Part shown: positions 10,147-22,718 of the stretch, piece by piece | Layout of the letters: each line of letters opens with the position of its first letter | Position numbering within the stretch: the first letter of the stretch is position 1 | NCBI GenBank assembly: GCA_963678705.1 | Contig: OY783205.1 | Location: 16,864,001 to 16,928,000 of the forward strand | Direction of reading: 5' to 3' | Length of the DNA stretch: 64,000 nt | DNA from: Panorpa germanica | Taxonomy: Eukaryota; Arthropoda; Insecta; Mecoptera; Panorpidae | Position numbers and translations under genes: made by a program | Notes under the pieces: model-generated | The model's input: the letters and a program-made list of their open reading frames with translations, nothing else | Databases searched by the model: none | What the model was told of the DNA's origin: nothing

Positions 10147-12791
10147 AAATAGCGATCTGGAACTCCAACGGTTTTGCTCAGCTACTTACTTACTTACTTT
10201 GAAGTAAAATGGTTTCTAGTAAATCAAGAAATAGACATCATGCTGATATCGGAGACTCATTTTACATCTAAAAGCTACATAAAAATTCCAAACTACAAAT
10301 TCTACGACACAAAACACACAGACGATAAAGCCCATGATGGTACTGCCATCTTTATTAAGTCATCAATTAAGCACCACCAATTATATACCCACCAAGACCG
10401 TTCACTCCAGGCAACAAGCATAGAGGTTGAGGAATTAAACAGAAACATAGTCATCACAGCCGTTTATTGTCCGCCAAAATACAGCATCAAGAAAGAACAG
10501 TTTACAGCGTTCTTTAATAGCTTAGGACCGCGGTTCATCGCTGGAGGTGACTATAACGCCAAACATCCAGACTGGGGGTCTAGGCTCACAAACCCCAAAG
10601 GAAACGAGCTGTACAAGTCCATAAAAGAGAACAGCCTAACTACACTCTCCACTGGTGAACCAACATACTGGCCGTCGGACAGGACAAAAATCCCGGACCT
10701 TATAGACTTCAGTGTCATAAAGGGTATATCAAGTAAATACCTCAAGATGGAGTCATGTCTAGACCTTTCCTCAGATCACTCGCCAATTATTTTAACCTAC
10801 AGCACACAAATACTGGAGCAACCACCGATGACAAGTATTACAAACAGGAACACCAACTGGGAACTATTCCGGAGTTTAATAAATTCTAGCCTTAACTGCA
10901 ACATACCGCTCAAAACAGAAGATAACATCGATCAAGCAGTTGAGAGGCTAAATAAAACTATAATTGATGCAGCTGAAGAGGCAACCCCACTAAGCAACCC
11001 ACGCAGAAGAACGGTATCCTGCCCTATGTTAGCAAAACAAAAAATTGCTGAGAAAAGAAGGTTAAGACGAATTTGGCAAAACACTAGGACTCCCAGAGAT
11101 AAAACGCTATTCAACAAGGCTTGTATGGAACTTAAGAACCTCTTACACGACATCAAAAACCAAGAGCTAGAACAATTCCTAGAGAAGTTAACCGCTACAG
11201 AAACCACAAACTACTCCTTATGGAAAGCCACCAAGCAGCTCAAACAACCCAAAATACGTAACACCCCAATTAAAACTAGTGATGGCAAATGGGCAAGAAG
11301 CAATAATGAAAAAGCTGCAACTTTCGCGAAACACCTCGAAGATGTATTCAAGCCACTTCCTCCAAGCCGCAGTGAAGAAGAGGAAAAATATATACACGAG
11401 TTTCTAAGGAGTCCACCCACTGCTAGTGAAACTGTCAAGCGATTCAGTACTTCTGAAGTCCAAAATATGATCAAATTCAACTTAAAATCCAATAAAGCAT
11501 CAGGCAACGACAGGATAGGAGGTAAAATATTGAAAGAACTGCCGGAAAAAGGAACGTGATATTAAAAGTGGAAAATTACTGAAGTAATACTGATCTCGAA
11601 ACCCGGAAAAGATGAAAAGGAGGTTACCTCATACAGACCAATCAGCCTATTACCTATAGTGTCAAAGCTATTTGAGAAGTTACTGCTCAAGAGGCTCAAA
11701 GCTATAGTAGAAGTTAACAAACTGATACCGACCTACCAATTTGGCTTCAGGGAAAAACATGCTACAGTCGAGCAGATCCACCGAGTTGTTTGTACCATCA
11801 ACACAGCGCTACACACAAAGCAATACTGCTCCGCAGTATTTTTAGATATAAGCCAAGCTTTTGATAGAGTTTGGCATTCTGGATTACTATACAAGCTTAA
11901 AGTAGCATTGCCCAACTACATCTTTCAGATATTGAAATCGTACCTGACAAATATAAAGTTTGTCGTAAAGTACCAGGACGGACAATCTACTATGCGCAAA
12001 ATCGAATCTGGTGTTCCGCAAGGCAGTGTACTCCGTCCCATTCTATATCTACTGTTTACAGCAGATCTTCCCGGCTCGTCCGAAACTACAGTAGCTACAT
12101 TTGCAGACGACACAGCTGTGATAGCACTTCATAAGGATCCGGCTACTGCCTCGATGAAACTGCAACGACACCTGCTTAAGATACAGGAATGGCTAAACAA
12201 CTGGCGGATAAAAGTAAATGAAATAAAATCTGTGCACGTGACATTTACTCTAAAAAGGTGTACGTGTCCCCCAGTGACCCTTAATAACATTGCACTTCCT
12301 CAGGCAGAAACAGTGAAGTATCTAGGCATGCACTTGGACAGACGTCTAACATGGAAAACCCACATATGGAAAAAGAGGCTACAACTAGAAGAAAAACGAA
12401 GAGAACTATATTGGCTCCTTGGCTGGAAATCGCAAGTGTCTCTGGAAAATAAACTGTTAATATACAAGACTATAATTAGGCCAATATGGACTTATGGTAT
12501 ACAACTATGGGGCTGCGCTAGCATGTCAAACATAGAAATTCTCCAGCGTTTCCAAAACAAAATATTGAAACAAATATTAAATGTCCCAAGATATGTCCCT
12601 AACTGGTTAGTACATAAAGATCTTCGAATGCCCCTGGTCAAAGAGGCCTAAGCTACAGTAGGAAGTACCACCTTCGATTGCAGAATCATCCCAATGAAGC
12701 AGCAGTGAAGTTGTTCCATCATAGGCCCGTAAGACGACTCAAAAGAGCAGATCCCAAGGACTTAGCGAATCTAAACCCAAATGAAATCTAA
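10131..12791 (+). pseudogene. Jockey-type ORF2 (AP endonuclease + reverse transcriptase), frameshifted
   Basis: Would nick target DNA and copy the element RNA. The start MFNVLKIAIWNSNG is at 10131, but a run of ACTT repeats (10183-10199) shifts the frame and creates a stop. Endonuclease motifs continue at 10174-11559: LISETHFT, VYCPP, GGDYNAKHPDWGS, and SDHSPI. A second break near 11545-11590 separates the RT. RT motifs in the next frame are SYRPISLLPI, FLDISQAFDRVWH, GVPQGSVL and the catalytic FADD at about 12102-12113. A third break at about 12651 ends the frame after PLVKEA. The usual C terminus (HPNEAAVKLFHHRPVRRL) continues in another frame to 12791. All three lesions are shared with copy B. 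Confidence 0.88.
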
Positions 12792-12991
12792 AATTGAAAT
12801 GTCAATTGAAACTCAGTTATTGTACATAGTATAAAGTAGGTGTAAGGGGGAGTCATCAATGGATGGCAACCTCACAGGTCATTTATGTCATACAATTTTA
12901 CTTAATGTCCTCGGACAGATTGTAAATTAATTAAAAGGGAAAATAAAAAAAAAATATATATATAGTATGTTGTATATGTATATAGTATATA

Positions 12992-14611
12992 TCTTATATT
13001 ATAATGTCCGAGGTGTATGTTTGTTTTCTTATATTCTTATATTCTTATATTCTTATATGTTTATATTCTTATATGTTTACGCGATTCGTATGGTAGCTCG
13101 AAAACGGCTCCATGGAAGTTTTTAAAAATTTCCTATTTCGTAGAGAAAAAAATTCTAAGACTTTTGGCGTCCCCGGATTTTTCCCTGAATTTCCTGGAAA
13201 CCCGTAATTTTGGAAAAACTGGAAAAAAAGTGAGTCCTCTTTTGCTGTATTACTTTTAATTCGTAAAAGATAAAAAGTTGAAATTTTGCATGTGTATTAA
13301 GGTATTCAATGCTGACATTTCTCAAAAATTAGAATTTCAAAAATAGAAAAAGGGGGGGTTGAAGAAATTCGGGGGCCCGGTAGGGAACTTTGGAGAAAGT
13401 TCATATTCTGGATTGTAGAATAATTAAGTATATTATTAATAAAAAAAAATTCAAAATTTCCAAATTTTATTTGGGGGCACGGGGGCAGTATTTTCCGAGA
13501 GTAAAAATTGTGCTAGAAAGTTGAAATTTTGTATATAGGCTAACCTTGGTAACTTATTTACGAATCGAAAAAAAAAATCCCAAATTTTGAAAAAAAGTTG
13601 GTCAAATAACGCATAAATTGAAAATATTTTTTGTTTTGATAAAAAAATAATATTTTTTTAGTCAATTTATATGTGTGTATATGTGCGCGAGTTTATTAAT
13701 TATTTCAATTTAAAAATAGAACAGTTAAATATGAAATTTAATTACGAATTATTTTATTGGATTTAAATGATACACGCCAAAAAGACGTCGCATTGCGACG
13801 GGGGTAAACTCAAGTATATTATAATGTCCCAGGTGTATATTTATATTCTTATATGTTTATGTGTTTATATGTTTGGTTCGAATTTTGTATGGCATCTCGA
13901 AAACGGCTCCAGGGAAGTTTTTAAAACTTTCCTATTTCGTAGAGAAAAAAATTCTAAGACTTTTGGCGTCCCCGGATTTTTCCCTGAATTTCCTGGAAAC
14001 CCGTAATTTTGGAAAAACTGGAAAAAAAGTGATCCCTTTTTTGCTGTATTACTTTTAATTCGTATAAGATAGAAAGTTGAAATTCTGCATGTGTATTAAG
14101 GTATTCAATGCTGACATTTCTCAAAAATTAGAAATTCAAAAAGTGAAAAAGGGGGGGTTGAAGAAATTCGGGGGCCCGGTAGGGAACTTTGGAGAAAATT
14201 CATATTCTGGATTCTAGAATAATTAAGTATATTATTAAAAAAAAAATTCAAAATTTCAAAATTTCATTTGGGGGCGCGGGGGCAGTATTTGCCGAGAGTA
14301 AAAATTGTGCTAGAAAGTTGAAATTTTGTATATAGGCTAACCTTGGAAACTTATTTACGAATCGAAAAAAAAAATCCCAAATTTTGAAAAAAAGTTGGTC
14401 AAATTACGCATAAATTGAAAATATTTTTTATTTTGATAGAAAAATATATTTTTTTAGTCAATTTATATGTGTTAATGTATATGTGCGCGAGTTTATTTAT
14501 TATTTCAATTTAAAAATAGAATTAAATATGAATTGTAATTAGGAATTATTTTATTGGATTCAAATCATACACGCCAAAAAGACGTCGCGTTGCGACGGGG
14601 GTAAACTCTAG
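12992..14611 (+). mobile_element. Dimeric short Helitron (D1)
   Basis: Two short Helitrons joined head to tail. Unit X (12992-13814) begins TCTTATATTATAATGTCC and ends with hairpin GTCGC-ATT-GCGAC, GGGGGTAAA, CTCAAG. Unit Y (13815-14611) starts immediately with TATATTATAATGTCCC and ends hairpin GTCGC-GTT-GCGAC, GGGGGTAAACT, CTAG. The X|Y joint CTCAAG|TATATTATAATG recurs at 21924, 58403 and 59952. The overlapping 65-80-codon frames inside (for example 13861-14058) are not convincing genes. Its 5' TC coincides with the end of the Jockey A tail. Confidence 0.8.
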
Positions 14612-14631
14612 ACTTTAAAAGAGACTTTAAA

Positions 14632-15379
14632 GAGAAAAAAATTCTAAGACTTTTGGCGTCCCCGGATTTTTCCCTGAATTTCCTGGAAACCCATAATTTT
14701 GGAAAAACTGGAAAAAAAGTAAGCCCTTTTTTGCTGTATTACTTTTAATTCATGAAAGATAGAAAGTTGAAATTTTGCATGTGTATTAAGCTATTTAATG
14801 CTGACATTTCTTAAAAATTAGAAATTCAGAAATTAAAAAAGGGGGGGTTGTAGAAATTCGGGGGCCCGGTAAGGAACTTTGGAGAAAGTTCATATTCTGG
14901 ATTCTAGAATAATTAAGTATATTATTAATAAAAAAAAAATTCAAAATTTCAAAATTCTATTTGGGGGCACGGGGGCAGTATTTTCCGAGAGTAAAAATTG
15001 TGCTAGAAAGTTAAAATGTTGTATGTAGGCTAACCTTGGTAACTTATTTACGAATCGAAAAAAAAAATTCCAAATTTTGAAAAAAAGTTTGTCAAATAAC
15101 GCATAAATTGAAAATATTTTTTATTTTGATGAAAAAAATATATTTTTTTAGTCAATTTATATGTGGTAATGTATATGTGCGCGAGTTTATTTATTATTTC
15201 AATTTAAAAATAGAATGAAATATGAAATGTAATTACGAATTATTTTATTGGATTCAAATCATACACGCCAAAAAGACGACGCTTTGCGACGGAGGTAAAC
15301 GTTACTGGAATTTAAATTTTTATATGAAGTTAGCCACACACAAAAGACAGACGTCGCTTGCGACGGGGGTAAAAGCTAG
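14632..15379 (+). mobile_element. Short Helitron monomer, 5' truncated, double 3' hairpin
   Basis: Begins abruptly in the family interior (AGAGAAAAAAATTCTAAG) after an 18-20 base junction behind the CTAG of D1. It has two 3' hairpins: an inner one at about 15277-15300 followed by GAGGTAAACGTTA, and an outer one (CGTCGC-TT-GCGACG, GGGGTAAAAG, CTAG at 15376-15379). The same two-hairpin arrangement is seen in 4161-5822. Confidence 0.75.
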
Positions 15380-16194
15380 TCCTATATTATAATGTTCTAA
15401 CTGTTTGAATCTATTCTTATATTCTTATATTCTTGTGATCTTATATTCTTATATGTTTGGTACTGAATTTTGTATGGCAGCGCGAAAACGGCTCCAGGGA
15501 AGTTTTTAAAACATTCCTATTTCATAGAGAAAAAAATTCTAAGACTTTTGGCGTCCTCGGATTTTTTCCTGAATTTCCTGGAAACCCGTAATTTTGGAAA
15601 AACTGGAAAAAAAGTGAACACTTTTTTGCTGTATTACTTTTAAGTCGTAAAAAATAGAAAGTTGAAATTTTGCATGTGTATTAAGGTATTTAATGCTGAC
15701 ATTTCTCAAAAATTAGAAATTCAAAAAGTGAAAAAGGGGGGGTTGAAGAAATTCGGGGGCCCGGTAGAAAACTTTAGAGAAAGCTCATATTCTGGATTCT
15801 AGAATAATTAAGTATATTATTAATAAAAAAAAATTCAAAATTTCAAAATTTTATTGGGGGGCACGGGGGCAGTATTTGCCGAGAGTAAAAATTGTGCTAG
15901 AAAGTTTAAATTTTGTATATAGGCTAACCTTAATAACTTATTTACGAATCGAAAAAAAAATCCCAAATTTTGAAAAAAAGTTGTTCAAATATCGCATAAA
16001 TTCAAAATATTTTTTATTTTGATATAGAAAATGTATTTTTTTAGTCAATTTATATGTGTCAATGTATATGTGTGCGAGTTTAATATTTCAATTTAAAAAA
16101 AAAAAATTAAATATAAAATGTAATTACGAATTATTTTATTGGATTCAAATCATACACGCCAAAAAGACGTTGCTTTGACGGGGGTAAACTCTGG
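15380..16194 (+). mobile_element. Short Helitron monomer abutting the previous one (CTAG|TC)
   Basis: The 5' end TCCTATATTATAATGTTC starts on the base after the preceding CTAG. The 3' end is a weakened hairpin (GACGTTGC-TTTGACGGGGG) then GTAAACT and CTGG at 16191-16194, still fitting CTRR. Its 5' portion gives the empty-site version (CTTATATGTTTGG) of the site where another Helitron inserted at 57706/59205. Confidence 0.78.
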
Positions 16195-16927
16195 TAAGAT
16201 TATAAGATCATAAATATATACCTGGTCCATTATAAATAAGACTAGAGTTTATCCCCAAACAAAGTCCCCCCCTTAAGTGTTTAAAAAATTTGCTTGAACA
16301 AATGTTTTGAAATTCAAAAATATAGAGACCCTAAATAAAGTTGATCCTGTCAAAAAATTAGACCTGGGCGGTGTTGCCGATTTTGGCTCTTCTATTTAAC
16401 AGAGAAATAAATACCAAGACTATTATTAATTAGTATTAGTATAGTTAGGGTCGGAACAAGAGAAAAAAAAAACATTGAAAATTAACAAAATGGCGTGCTT
16501 TTGAAATTGGAATTATATACCCGGTGTTTTTTACCAGTTGCTTAACGAAAAAGATACCAAATTATTGAAATAAAGAAATGATTCTAGTTCCAATGATAGC
16601 TATTGATGTTGTGAATAACATATTAAAATTTACAACAAGAACACCATTCCGAAAAAAGTAGATTTGAAATAAATAAAATCAAAGTTTTAAATATGCTATG
16701 GCAATATTCTTAAAAAAAATTAAAATCACATTCTTAACAGACAATACTTTCGAAATATCAAAAATTAAAAAAATCGATTTTTTGGAAAATTCTAGTCCCC
16801 TCTTAAATATGTCTAACATGTAGGATGCGAAGTTGCGAGATTTTGTAAGCAAAGGATCAAGATGTATGATGGCATGTGGATATTAAATAAAAGAAAGCAT
16901 GTTGAATAAGATAAGCTGGACACGTAC

Positions 16928-17017
16928 CTGATTGTCTAGATTGTAGACTCGGATGGCCGCAAGCTAGTCTTCAGTGTAACGTTTCTTCTTCGATAGTACA
17001 GCGGTATTGTGATATAT
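16928..17017 (-). other. Possible captured exon, psq/HTH-like, in repeat G
   Basis: On the minus strand a short frame reads LSKKKRYTED then a stop, then LAAIRVYNLDNQ, followed by the strong splice donor CAG|GTACGTG. In copy 3 (34223-34312) the stop is replaced by His. The pattern K-R-Y-T-E-x-x-L-x-A-A-I resembles the start of a pipsqueak-type helix-turn-helix, but the match is only about 20 residues. Copies also lie near 51130 and at 63095-63184. Confidence 0.35.
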
Positions 17018-17511
17018 ATAATGTCGAAGAACTGGTTTCACAATTATTATTTTTAGGTAGTTGAATTAGGTAAAGAAAGTATTTATGCATGGTACGATCT
17101 CACTTGAGTGTAGAAAATAATGAACCAGCTTAAGCCATAAACACGTTTAGGTAAAGGAGAATCTGAATACCTTAGGGTGGGGGTAATAGGGCGGATATAA
17201 CAGGTACATCTATCATTTCCAATAAGAAATATCAAAACAATTGTACTATGCTTTTGAACCATAGATGGTGCTAATATTGGTTTGCGTCCAATTGTAATGG
17301 GTTTGCAATACGCTTATTCAAATGTGTTAGCAAAAGGCTGGAAAACTTCTTATCTTTGGTCAGATCTGTTAAAAGTTATTTAAATATGTCCATTAACTTT
17401 CATATTTTTTTGAAATACCGAAATTTCGACGAAATTTCTGTTTTACCGCATAATTATTAGTCAAAGTTATGACGTCACTTATTTACTATTGAAGGTTGTG
17501 ATCCAATGAGC

Positions 17512-19280
17512 CAGAATTACAGAATTGACGAACCATTTTATGTGCGCATTCCAGAAAATTACAAATATTATTTATTGCGTTGCCGTGCCGGACAGTTTTT
17601 AATTAGAAAAAATTGATATAAGAATAGAAGTTTCAGAATTTTATTTAGACAATTACAAAAATTATTATACAAAATCTAAACTAAACATATATTATGCTTT
17701 TATACATAATCCTTTTGCCTTGTAGCTTCATAGTAACATTCTGTGGATGTACAAATAAATTTAAAAAAAAAAATACGATCTGTACAAAATGTGAATACGT
17801 AATAATAGTTTCCAAGACGTACAAGAACAAGGGGACTAAGCAAAAATAGGAATATATTACCAGTATCAAAATTGACAAATTAAACATCATACTTATTCAT
17901 TTGCCGAGAAATCAAAAATTTTAAAATCTAAAGAAAAATTTAATATAATTTTGAAATTATTCATCAACGCCGATTTAAACAATCAAAATTCTCCTAGATT
18001 AGAACAATACTTCTGCTACTCGAAAAAAAAGTAAAAAAAAAAAATTTAAGGAAAAGAATTCTAATTGTTGGTAAATTATGACGGTCAATGGGATTTTTGT
18101 TGTTGTTTATTGGTAGACAAATATTTAATGTCAGGATCATATTTTTCTACTTATAATAAAACACATGCTGCACTGGATTCTTCAGTCGTTTTATTTCTAA
18201 ATTTGTTTTTTGTACAATTCAATTCAGAAAAATCTGATTCACACGCATATGTGGAAGAAAAAGATGATAGAATAAGAACTAAATATTGCAGGAATGGCAT
18301 TCCTTGTTTATGATAATTCTTCTTTCACATTCTGATAGTCAGTAGTCGACTGTTTTCAATAGTTTCCAGTTCATTTCTCAAATCGACAAACTTTTGTTTC
18401 CATATGGAATTGTATTGAAATCAATCTATTGCATATCAACATCTAAATTGAGCCACTCAAAAATCTTTATATTAAGTTTATCTTTCGATATCGTGTCTGG
18501 GAACATAATGAATTTTGATGTTTCTGCCAATTTTTGAATTCTTAAATCTTAAAGTAAATTCGTTCATTTGAGGCTAAATAATTTTAGAATTTTTTTTTTG
18601 TTGATTTAGTCAATTTTTTTTTTTTTTGGAAATCTAAAAAATATTGGAAATTTTGGAAAATATTTATATATGTTTGAAATAATGTACCGATTAAAAATTT
18701 CTAATTTAGTTTCGAAAGCTTATTAACAACAAATATTATAATAATTGTCTTATTACCACATTGCAGTTTCATTCTTAATTCATTTAAGTGCGAGCACACG
18801 TCGATAAAGAACATGAGTTTTGAAATCCATTCAATGTCCATTAATTGGTTATATTATATTTCAATTAATTTCTCGTTTATTAAAAAAAGTCTAATTATAT
18901 CTAAACAATCAACGAATCTTTGAAGAACTTTTCCATAAATTTTAATAAATATGTTGACTGAGTATTTCTAAGTTTAATTTCTCGAACAATTAATTCATTT
19001 TGTTCTTATTTTCTTTTTTCAGAGAGTGATTTAGGATTTGTGCTATAATGCCGTTTCACTGTCTTGGAACATAAAACACACACTGCTTTGTTGCCTGTGT
19101 GAATCATGCCATCATGCCTTTGGGTTCATTTCTCAACAGCACACGCAACTTCATCCAAAACATGATTTAATTTTAAAATCAATCTATATTGAATCCAATT
19201 TAATAATAAATCGTTCATGTACCAGCAAAATTTTCGTACGTGTTATCTCTGGCACGCGTACCATAAGTTCGCCACCACTG
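17512..19280. mobile_element. hAT transposon remnant with both ends
   Basis: The left end is CAGAATTACAGAATTGACGAACC at 17512 (written here only to the TIR). The right end, read inward, is CAGTGGTGGCGAACTTATGG ending at 19280. The 8-base flanks are CAATGAGC (left) and TAATAAAC (right). In repeat G copies 1 and 3 the left flank is TAATAAGC and TAATAACC, so the original duplication was probably TAATAARC. The interior holds decayed transposase matching 35600-35790 (18690-18930, minus). No intact frame remains. Confidence 0.7.
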
Positions 19281-19800
19281 TAATAAACAATGGATTTTTA
19301 TTTTTTACTCTATGTATTACTCGAGACAGCTGCAAGTAGTATGAGATGTTAAGTATTTACTATTATGAATTTTTTTTTAAACTTTGTGGTATAACAGACG
19401 TGGAAATTCATAGAACGACATAGACGTCATAAGATTATATTTCTTTTATTCCTTTAACGGTGAAAGGGGCAAAATGACTATTTGAATTGTAAACATCGTT
19501 TTTAATATTTCGACTAATAATTACACAATAATAAACACTTGCGGTCCACATAGGTAGTTCGATATTTAATATTGACTTTTTGTATACATAGTACAGTTTG
19601 ATACAAATGAACGCATGGTTCATCAGCTCGTTGAAGTCTTAGCGCATCCGCACACGGGTCGACTGATTTGCAACGCGAGTACTAAACCGGTTGAGAATGT
19701 GTTGGTACCTTGACTGTGTATATACCTGTGATCTATAAGTTTTCAATAGGGTGTAATCACCTTAGCGCTCTTTATCATAAGAGAAAGTTTATATTATATT

Positions 19801-20529
19801 ATTTATTAATACACCACTGAGCTGTAGAAGTATGTCTTTCATACGTTTGTATTCAAAATATGTTAAATACGTCTGTAGATAAAAGCGTGTCTGTAAATTA
19901 ATTTAGCTCTTTATAATCAATCATTCCTTTCACTAGTTCAATATAGGGAGAGACTTATCTATAATCAGTTTTCAGCGAAGGAAACTTGAACACTGAAAGT
20001 TGTTTTAATCGCAGAGTAAAAACCAAATCGTATAAGGTTACTTGTTTCTAACTAATGAAGTAATTTCGCGATGAAAATCAGTTTGTTTGTAATCCCTTGC
20101 TTATTCCTTTACCTATTCCACGTTATCTGTCAGCAACGCTAAATAATTGAGGAACTAAAACAGGCTTTTTGGATATTAGAGCAATACACTTAAGTTAATT
20201 ATTATTGTTAAAGATTTGTTATTTTTACTTAATTTTGTTGGTATATTTAAATAAAGTTTGTTTTGATTGCTGTTTTTATAATGGTAAAAAAAGCAATGAA
20301 ACTACCTTATGAATCTAGTTATGCCAATAGACTAGAAGAACCTGTAAAATCAATAAATATTTTCAATGATTTAGTTTATACTTGTTATAAAATCCCAATA
20401 GGAGTAGGAGGGTCGCGGGAGTCTGTGCAGAAAGTTCAGGTTGTGACACTGCCTGAAGCCACTAACGGTGCAGATCTCTGGTGCTAGCATAAAAGTAGTT
20501 GATCAAGGAGGAGCTAAAAAGGGACAAGA
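19801..20529. other. Intergenic, nothing firmly recognised
   Basis: AT-rich sequence with only short frames. The 20263-20487 frame has no recognisable motif. The last part, from about 20400, may be decayed upstream sequence of the LINE fragment that follows. Confidence 0.4.
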
Positions 20530-20923
20530 TAAGAATTAAAGGAGGTGGAAGAGCAATAAAATATGAGAAGAAAATGAGCAGTGCTGCAAGCAAAATTTTA
20601 AAGAAAATAAGGTAGGAAAGTATAAAGAATATGGGGGAGGAGGTCCAAAAAAGAAAAAGGAGTATTTTAAAAGGAATGGAATGGCGATCGAAGAGGCAGA
20701 GAGGAGATAAGGAGGCGCAAGTGTGGAAAAGGAGCTAAGGAGAAAGGATAGGGAGATACAACAACAGGAGAGAATGGGAAAAATCGAAAAAAGCAACTAC
20801 AATACAAGACATAAAAGGATTTGGGAAAATAATGTACCTCAGTACCTTATAGAAAAAGATATAAAACACATAAGAAGGACAGCACGGTTTAGATTGGGAG
20901 TATATAAAAAAAAGTACGTTTAG
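20530..20923 (+). pseudogene. LINE reverse-transcriptase C-terminal fragment
   Basis: Purine-rich Lys/Glu/Arg coiled region followed by the conserved tail seen after the RT domain in many insect non-LTR elements. Readable pieces are EEAERR, KELRRKDREIQQQERMGK, SNYNTRHKRIWENNVPQYL and RRTARFRLGVYKKKY, then a stop at 20921. The upstream part is frame-broken and RT catalytic motifs are absent. The sequence to about 21110 is likely its 3' UTR. It is a different lineage from the Jockey copies A and B. Confidence 0.65.
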
Positions 20924-21124
20924 AAATTACTCATATTGAAATTAACTTATTAAGAATTTAGTTATCATGCACTTCTTATTTATTAATTAATATTTATACA
21001 TATTGAAATATTTTCAATGCATTTAATTTTTGTAAATAATAAATAACTGATTTAAAAATTAATTCTTTATATCATGGTGTAACCATCGCACGCCACTGGA
21101 CTATCAGCTACATTATACATTAAA

Positions 21125-22718
21125 CTAGCTTTTACCCCCGTCGCAAGCGACGTTTGTTTTTTGTGAGTGGCTTGAATTTCAAGTCAAAATTTAATTCCAT
21201 TTTTAAATTGAAATAATAAATAAACTCGTCCTATATTGATTTACCATTTAATAACAATTAATTTTTCATACAAACTGACTAAGAAAATACATTTTTTAAA
21301 TCAAAATAAAAAATATTTTCAATTTATGCGTTATTTGACCAGATTTTTTTAAAAGTTTGAATTTTTTCTTTCGATTAGTAAATAAGTTATCAAGGTTAGC
21401 CTATATACAAAATTTTAACTTTCTAGCACAATTTTTACTCTCGGCAAATACTGCCCCTGTGCCCCCCAATAAAATTTTGAAATTTTGAATTTTTTTTTAT
21501 TAATAATATACTTAATTATTCTAGAATCCAGAATATGAACTTTCTCCAAAGTTCCCTACCGGGCCCCCGAATTTCTATAACCCCCCCTTTTTCAATTTTT
21601 GAATTTCTAATTTTTGAGAAATGTCAGCATTGAATACCTTAAAACACATGCAAAATTTCAACTTTCTATCTTTTACGAATTAAAAGTAATATAGCAAAAA
21701 AGGGATCACTATTTTTCCAGTTTTTCCAATATTACGGGTTTCCAGGAAATTCAGGGGAAAATCCGGGGACGCCAAAAGTCTTAGAATTTTTTTCTCTACG
21801 AAATAGGAAATTTTTATAAACTTCCCTGGAAGCGTTTTCGAGATGCTATACAAAATTCGAACCAAACATATAAACACATAAACATATAAGAATATAAATA
21901 TACACCTGGGACATTATAATATACTTGAGTTGACCCCCGTCGCAATGCGACGTCTATTTGCGTGTATCATTTGAATCCAATAAAATAATTCGTAATTAAA
22001 TTTCATATTTAACTGTTCTATTTTTAAATTGAAATAATAAGTAAACTCGCATATATACATTCACACATATAAATTGACTAAAAAATATATTTTTTTTATC
22101 AAAATAAAAAATATTTTTAATTTATGCGTTATTTGACCAACTTTTTTTCAAAATTTGGAATTTTTTTTTTCGATTCGTAAATAAGTTACCAAGGGTAGCC
22201 TATATACAAAATTTCAACTTTCTAGCACAATTTTTACTCTCGGAAAATACTGCCCCCGTGCCCCCAAATAATATTTTGAAATTTTGAATTTTTTTTTATT
22301 AATAATATACTTAATTATTCTAGAATTCAGAATATGAACTTTCTCCAAAGTTTCCTACCGGGCCCCCGAATTTCTTTAAGCCCCCCTTTTTCAATTTTTG
22401 AATTTCTAATTTTTGAGAAATATCAGCCTTAAATAGCTTAATACACATGCAAAATTTCAACTTTCTATCTTTTACGACTTAAGAGTAATACAGCAAAAAA
22501 GGGATCACTTTTTTTCCAGTTTGTCCAAAATTACGGGTTTCCAGGAAATTCAGGGAAAAATTCGGGGACGCCAAAAGTCTTAGAATTTTTTTCTCTACGA
22601 AATAGGAAATTTTTAAAAACTTCCCTGGAGCCGTTTTCGCGCTGCCATACAAAATTCAGTACCAAACATATAAGAATATAAACATATAAACAAACAGTTG
22701 GAACATTATAATATAGGA
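21125..22718 (-). mobile_element. Dimeric short Helitron (D2)
   Basis: Complete minus-strand dimer. The 5' end A|TCCTATATTATAATGTTCC is at 22718. Unit X runs to 21924 with the internal joint CTCAAG|TATATTATAATGTCCC. Unit Y ends with hairpin CGTCGC-TT-GCGACG, GGGGTAAAAG, CTAG (21125-21128), flanked by T then A outside. It has the same internal joint as D1, D3 and D4, but its 3' terminus is of the GTAAAAGCTAG kind rather than GTAAACTCTAG. Confidence 0.85.

Larger units (their letters stand above)
8754..12996 (+). mobile_element. Jockey-clade LINE, copy A (near full length, defective)
   Basis: Non-LTR retrotransposon with 5' UTR, gag (8923-10146), overlapping endonuclease/RT ORF2 (10131-12791) and a 3' UTR containing GAGTCATCAATGGATGGCAA. 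The tail is an A run followed by TA-rich sequence ending ATATCTTA, not simple poly(A). The 5' start is inferred from TCATTCAGCTCATTGC and may be off by some bases. ORF2 is broken at three places, so the copy is inactive. Copy B (51589-55066) is almost identical. No target-site duplication could be recognised: the left flank is a Helitron 5' end, and the right flank is the Helitron at 12992. Confidence 0.88.
16242..19800. repeat. Composite repeat G, copy 2
   Basis: Longest copy of the G family. The left edge reads ACTAGAGTTTATCCCC, like the reverse complement of the short Helitron 3' ends (GGGGTAAACTCTAG), but no good hairpin is present. Its left 1.6 kb (to 17833) is essentially identical to 62409-64000. 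A hAT element sits at 17512-19280. After it, the block 19440-19800 matches 36420-36665. A possible captured exon (minus) ends at 16928. The family may be a Helitron or part of a BEL/Pao element; I could not decide. Confidence 0.6.

Noticed and set aside
11547..11590. Possible ribosomal frameshift site between endonuclease and RT
   Set aside because: In Jockey elements EN and RT share one frame. The break is one of three lesions and there is no slippery site plus structure, so mutation is the simpler reading.
17681..17890. 69-codon minus frame with apparent membrane segments
   Set aside because: Lies inside the decayed hAT, and the frame is not open in the related copy 1; AT-rich chance frame.
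20536..20796. 86-codon Ser/Phe/Leu-rich minus frame
   Set aside because: Antisense of the purine-rich coiled region of the LINE fragment at 20530-20923.
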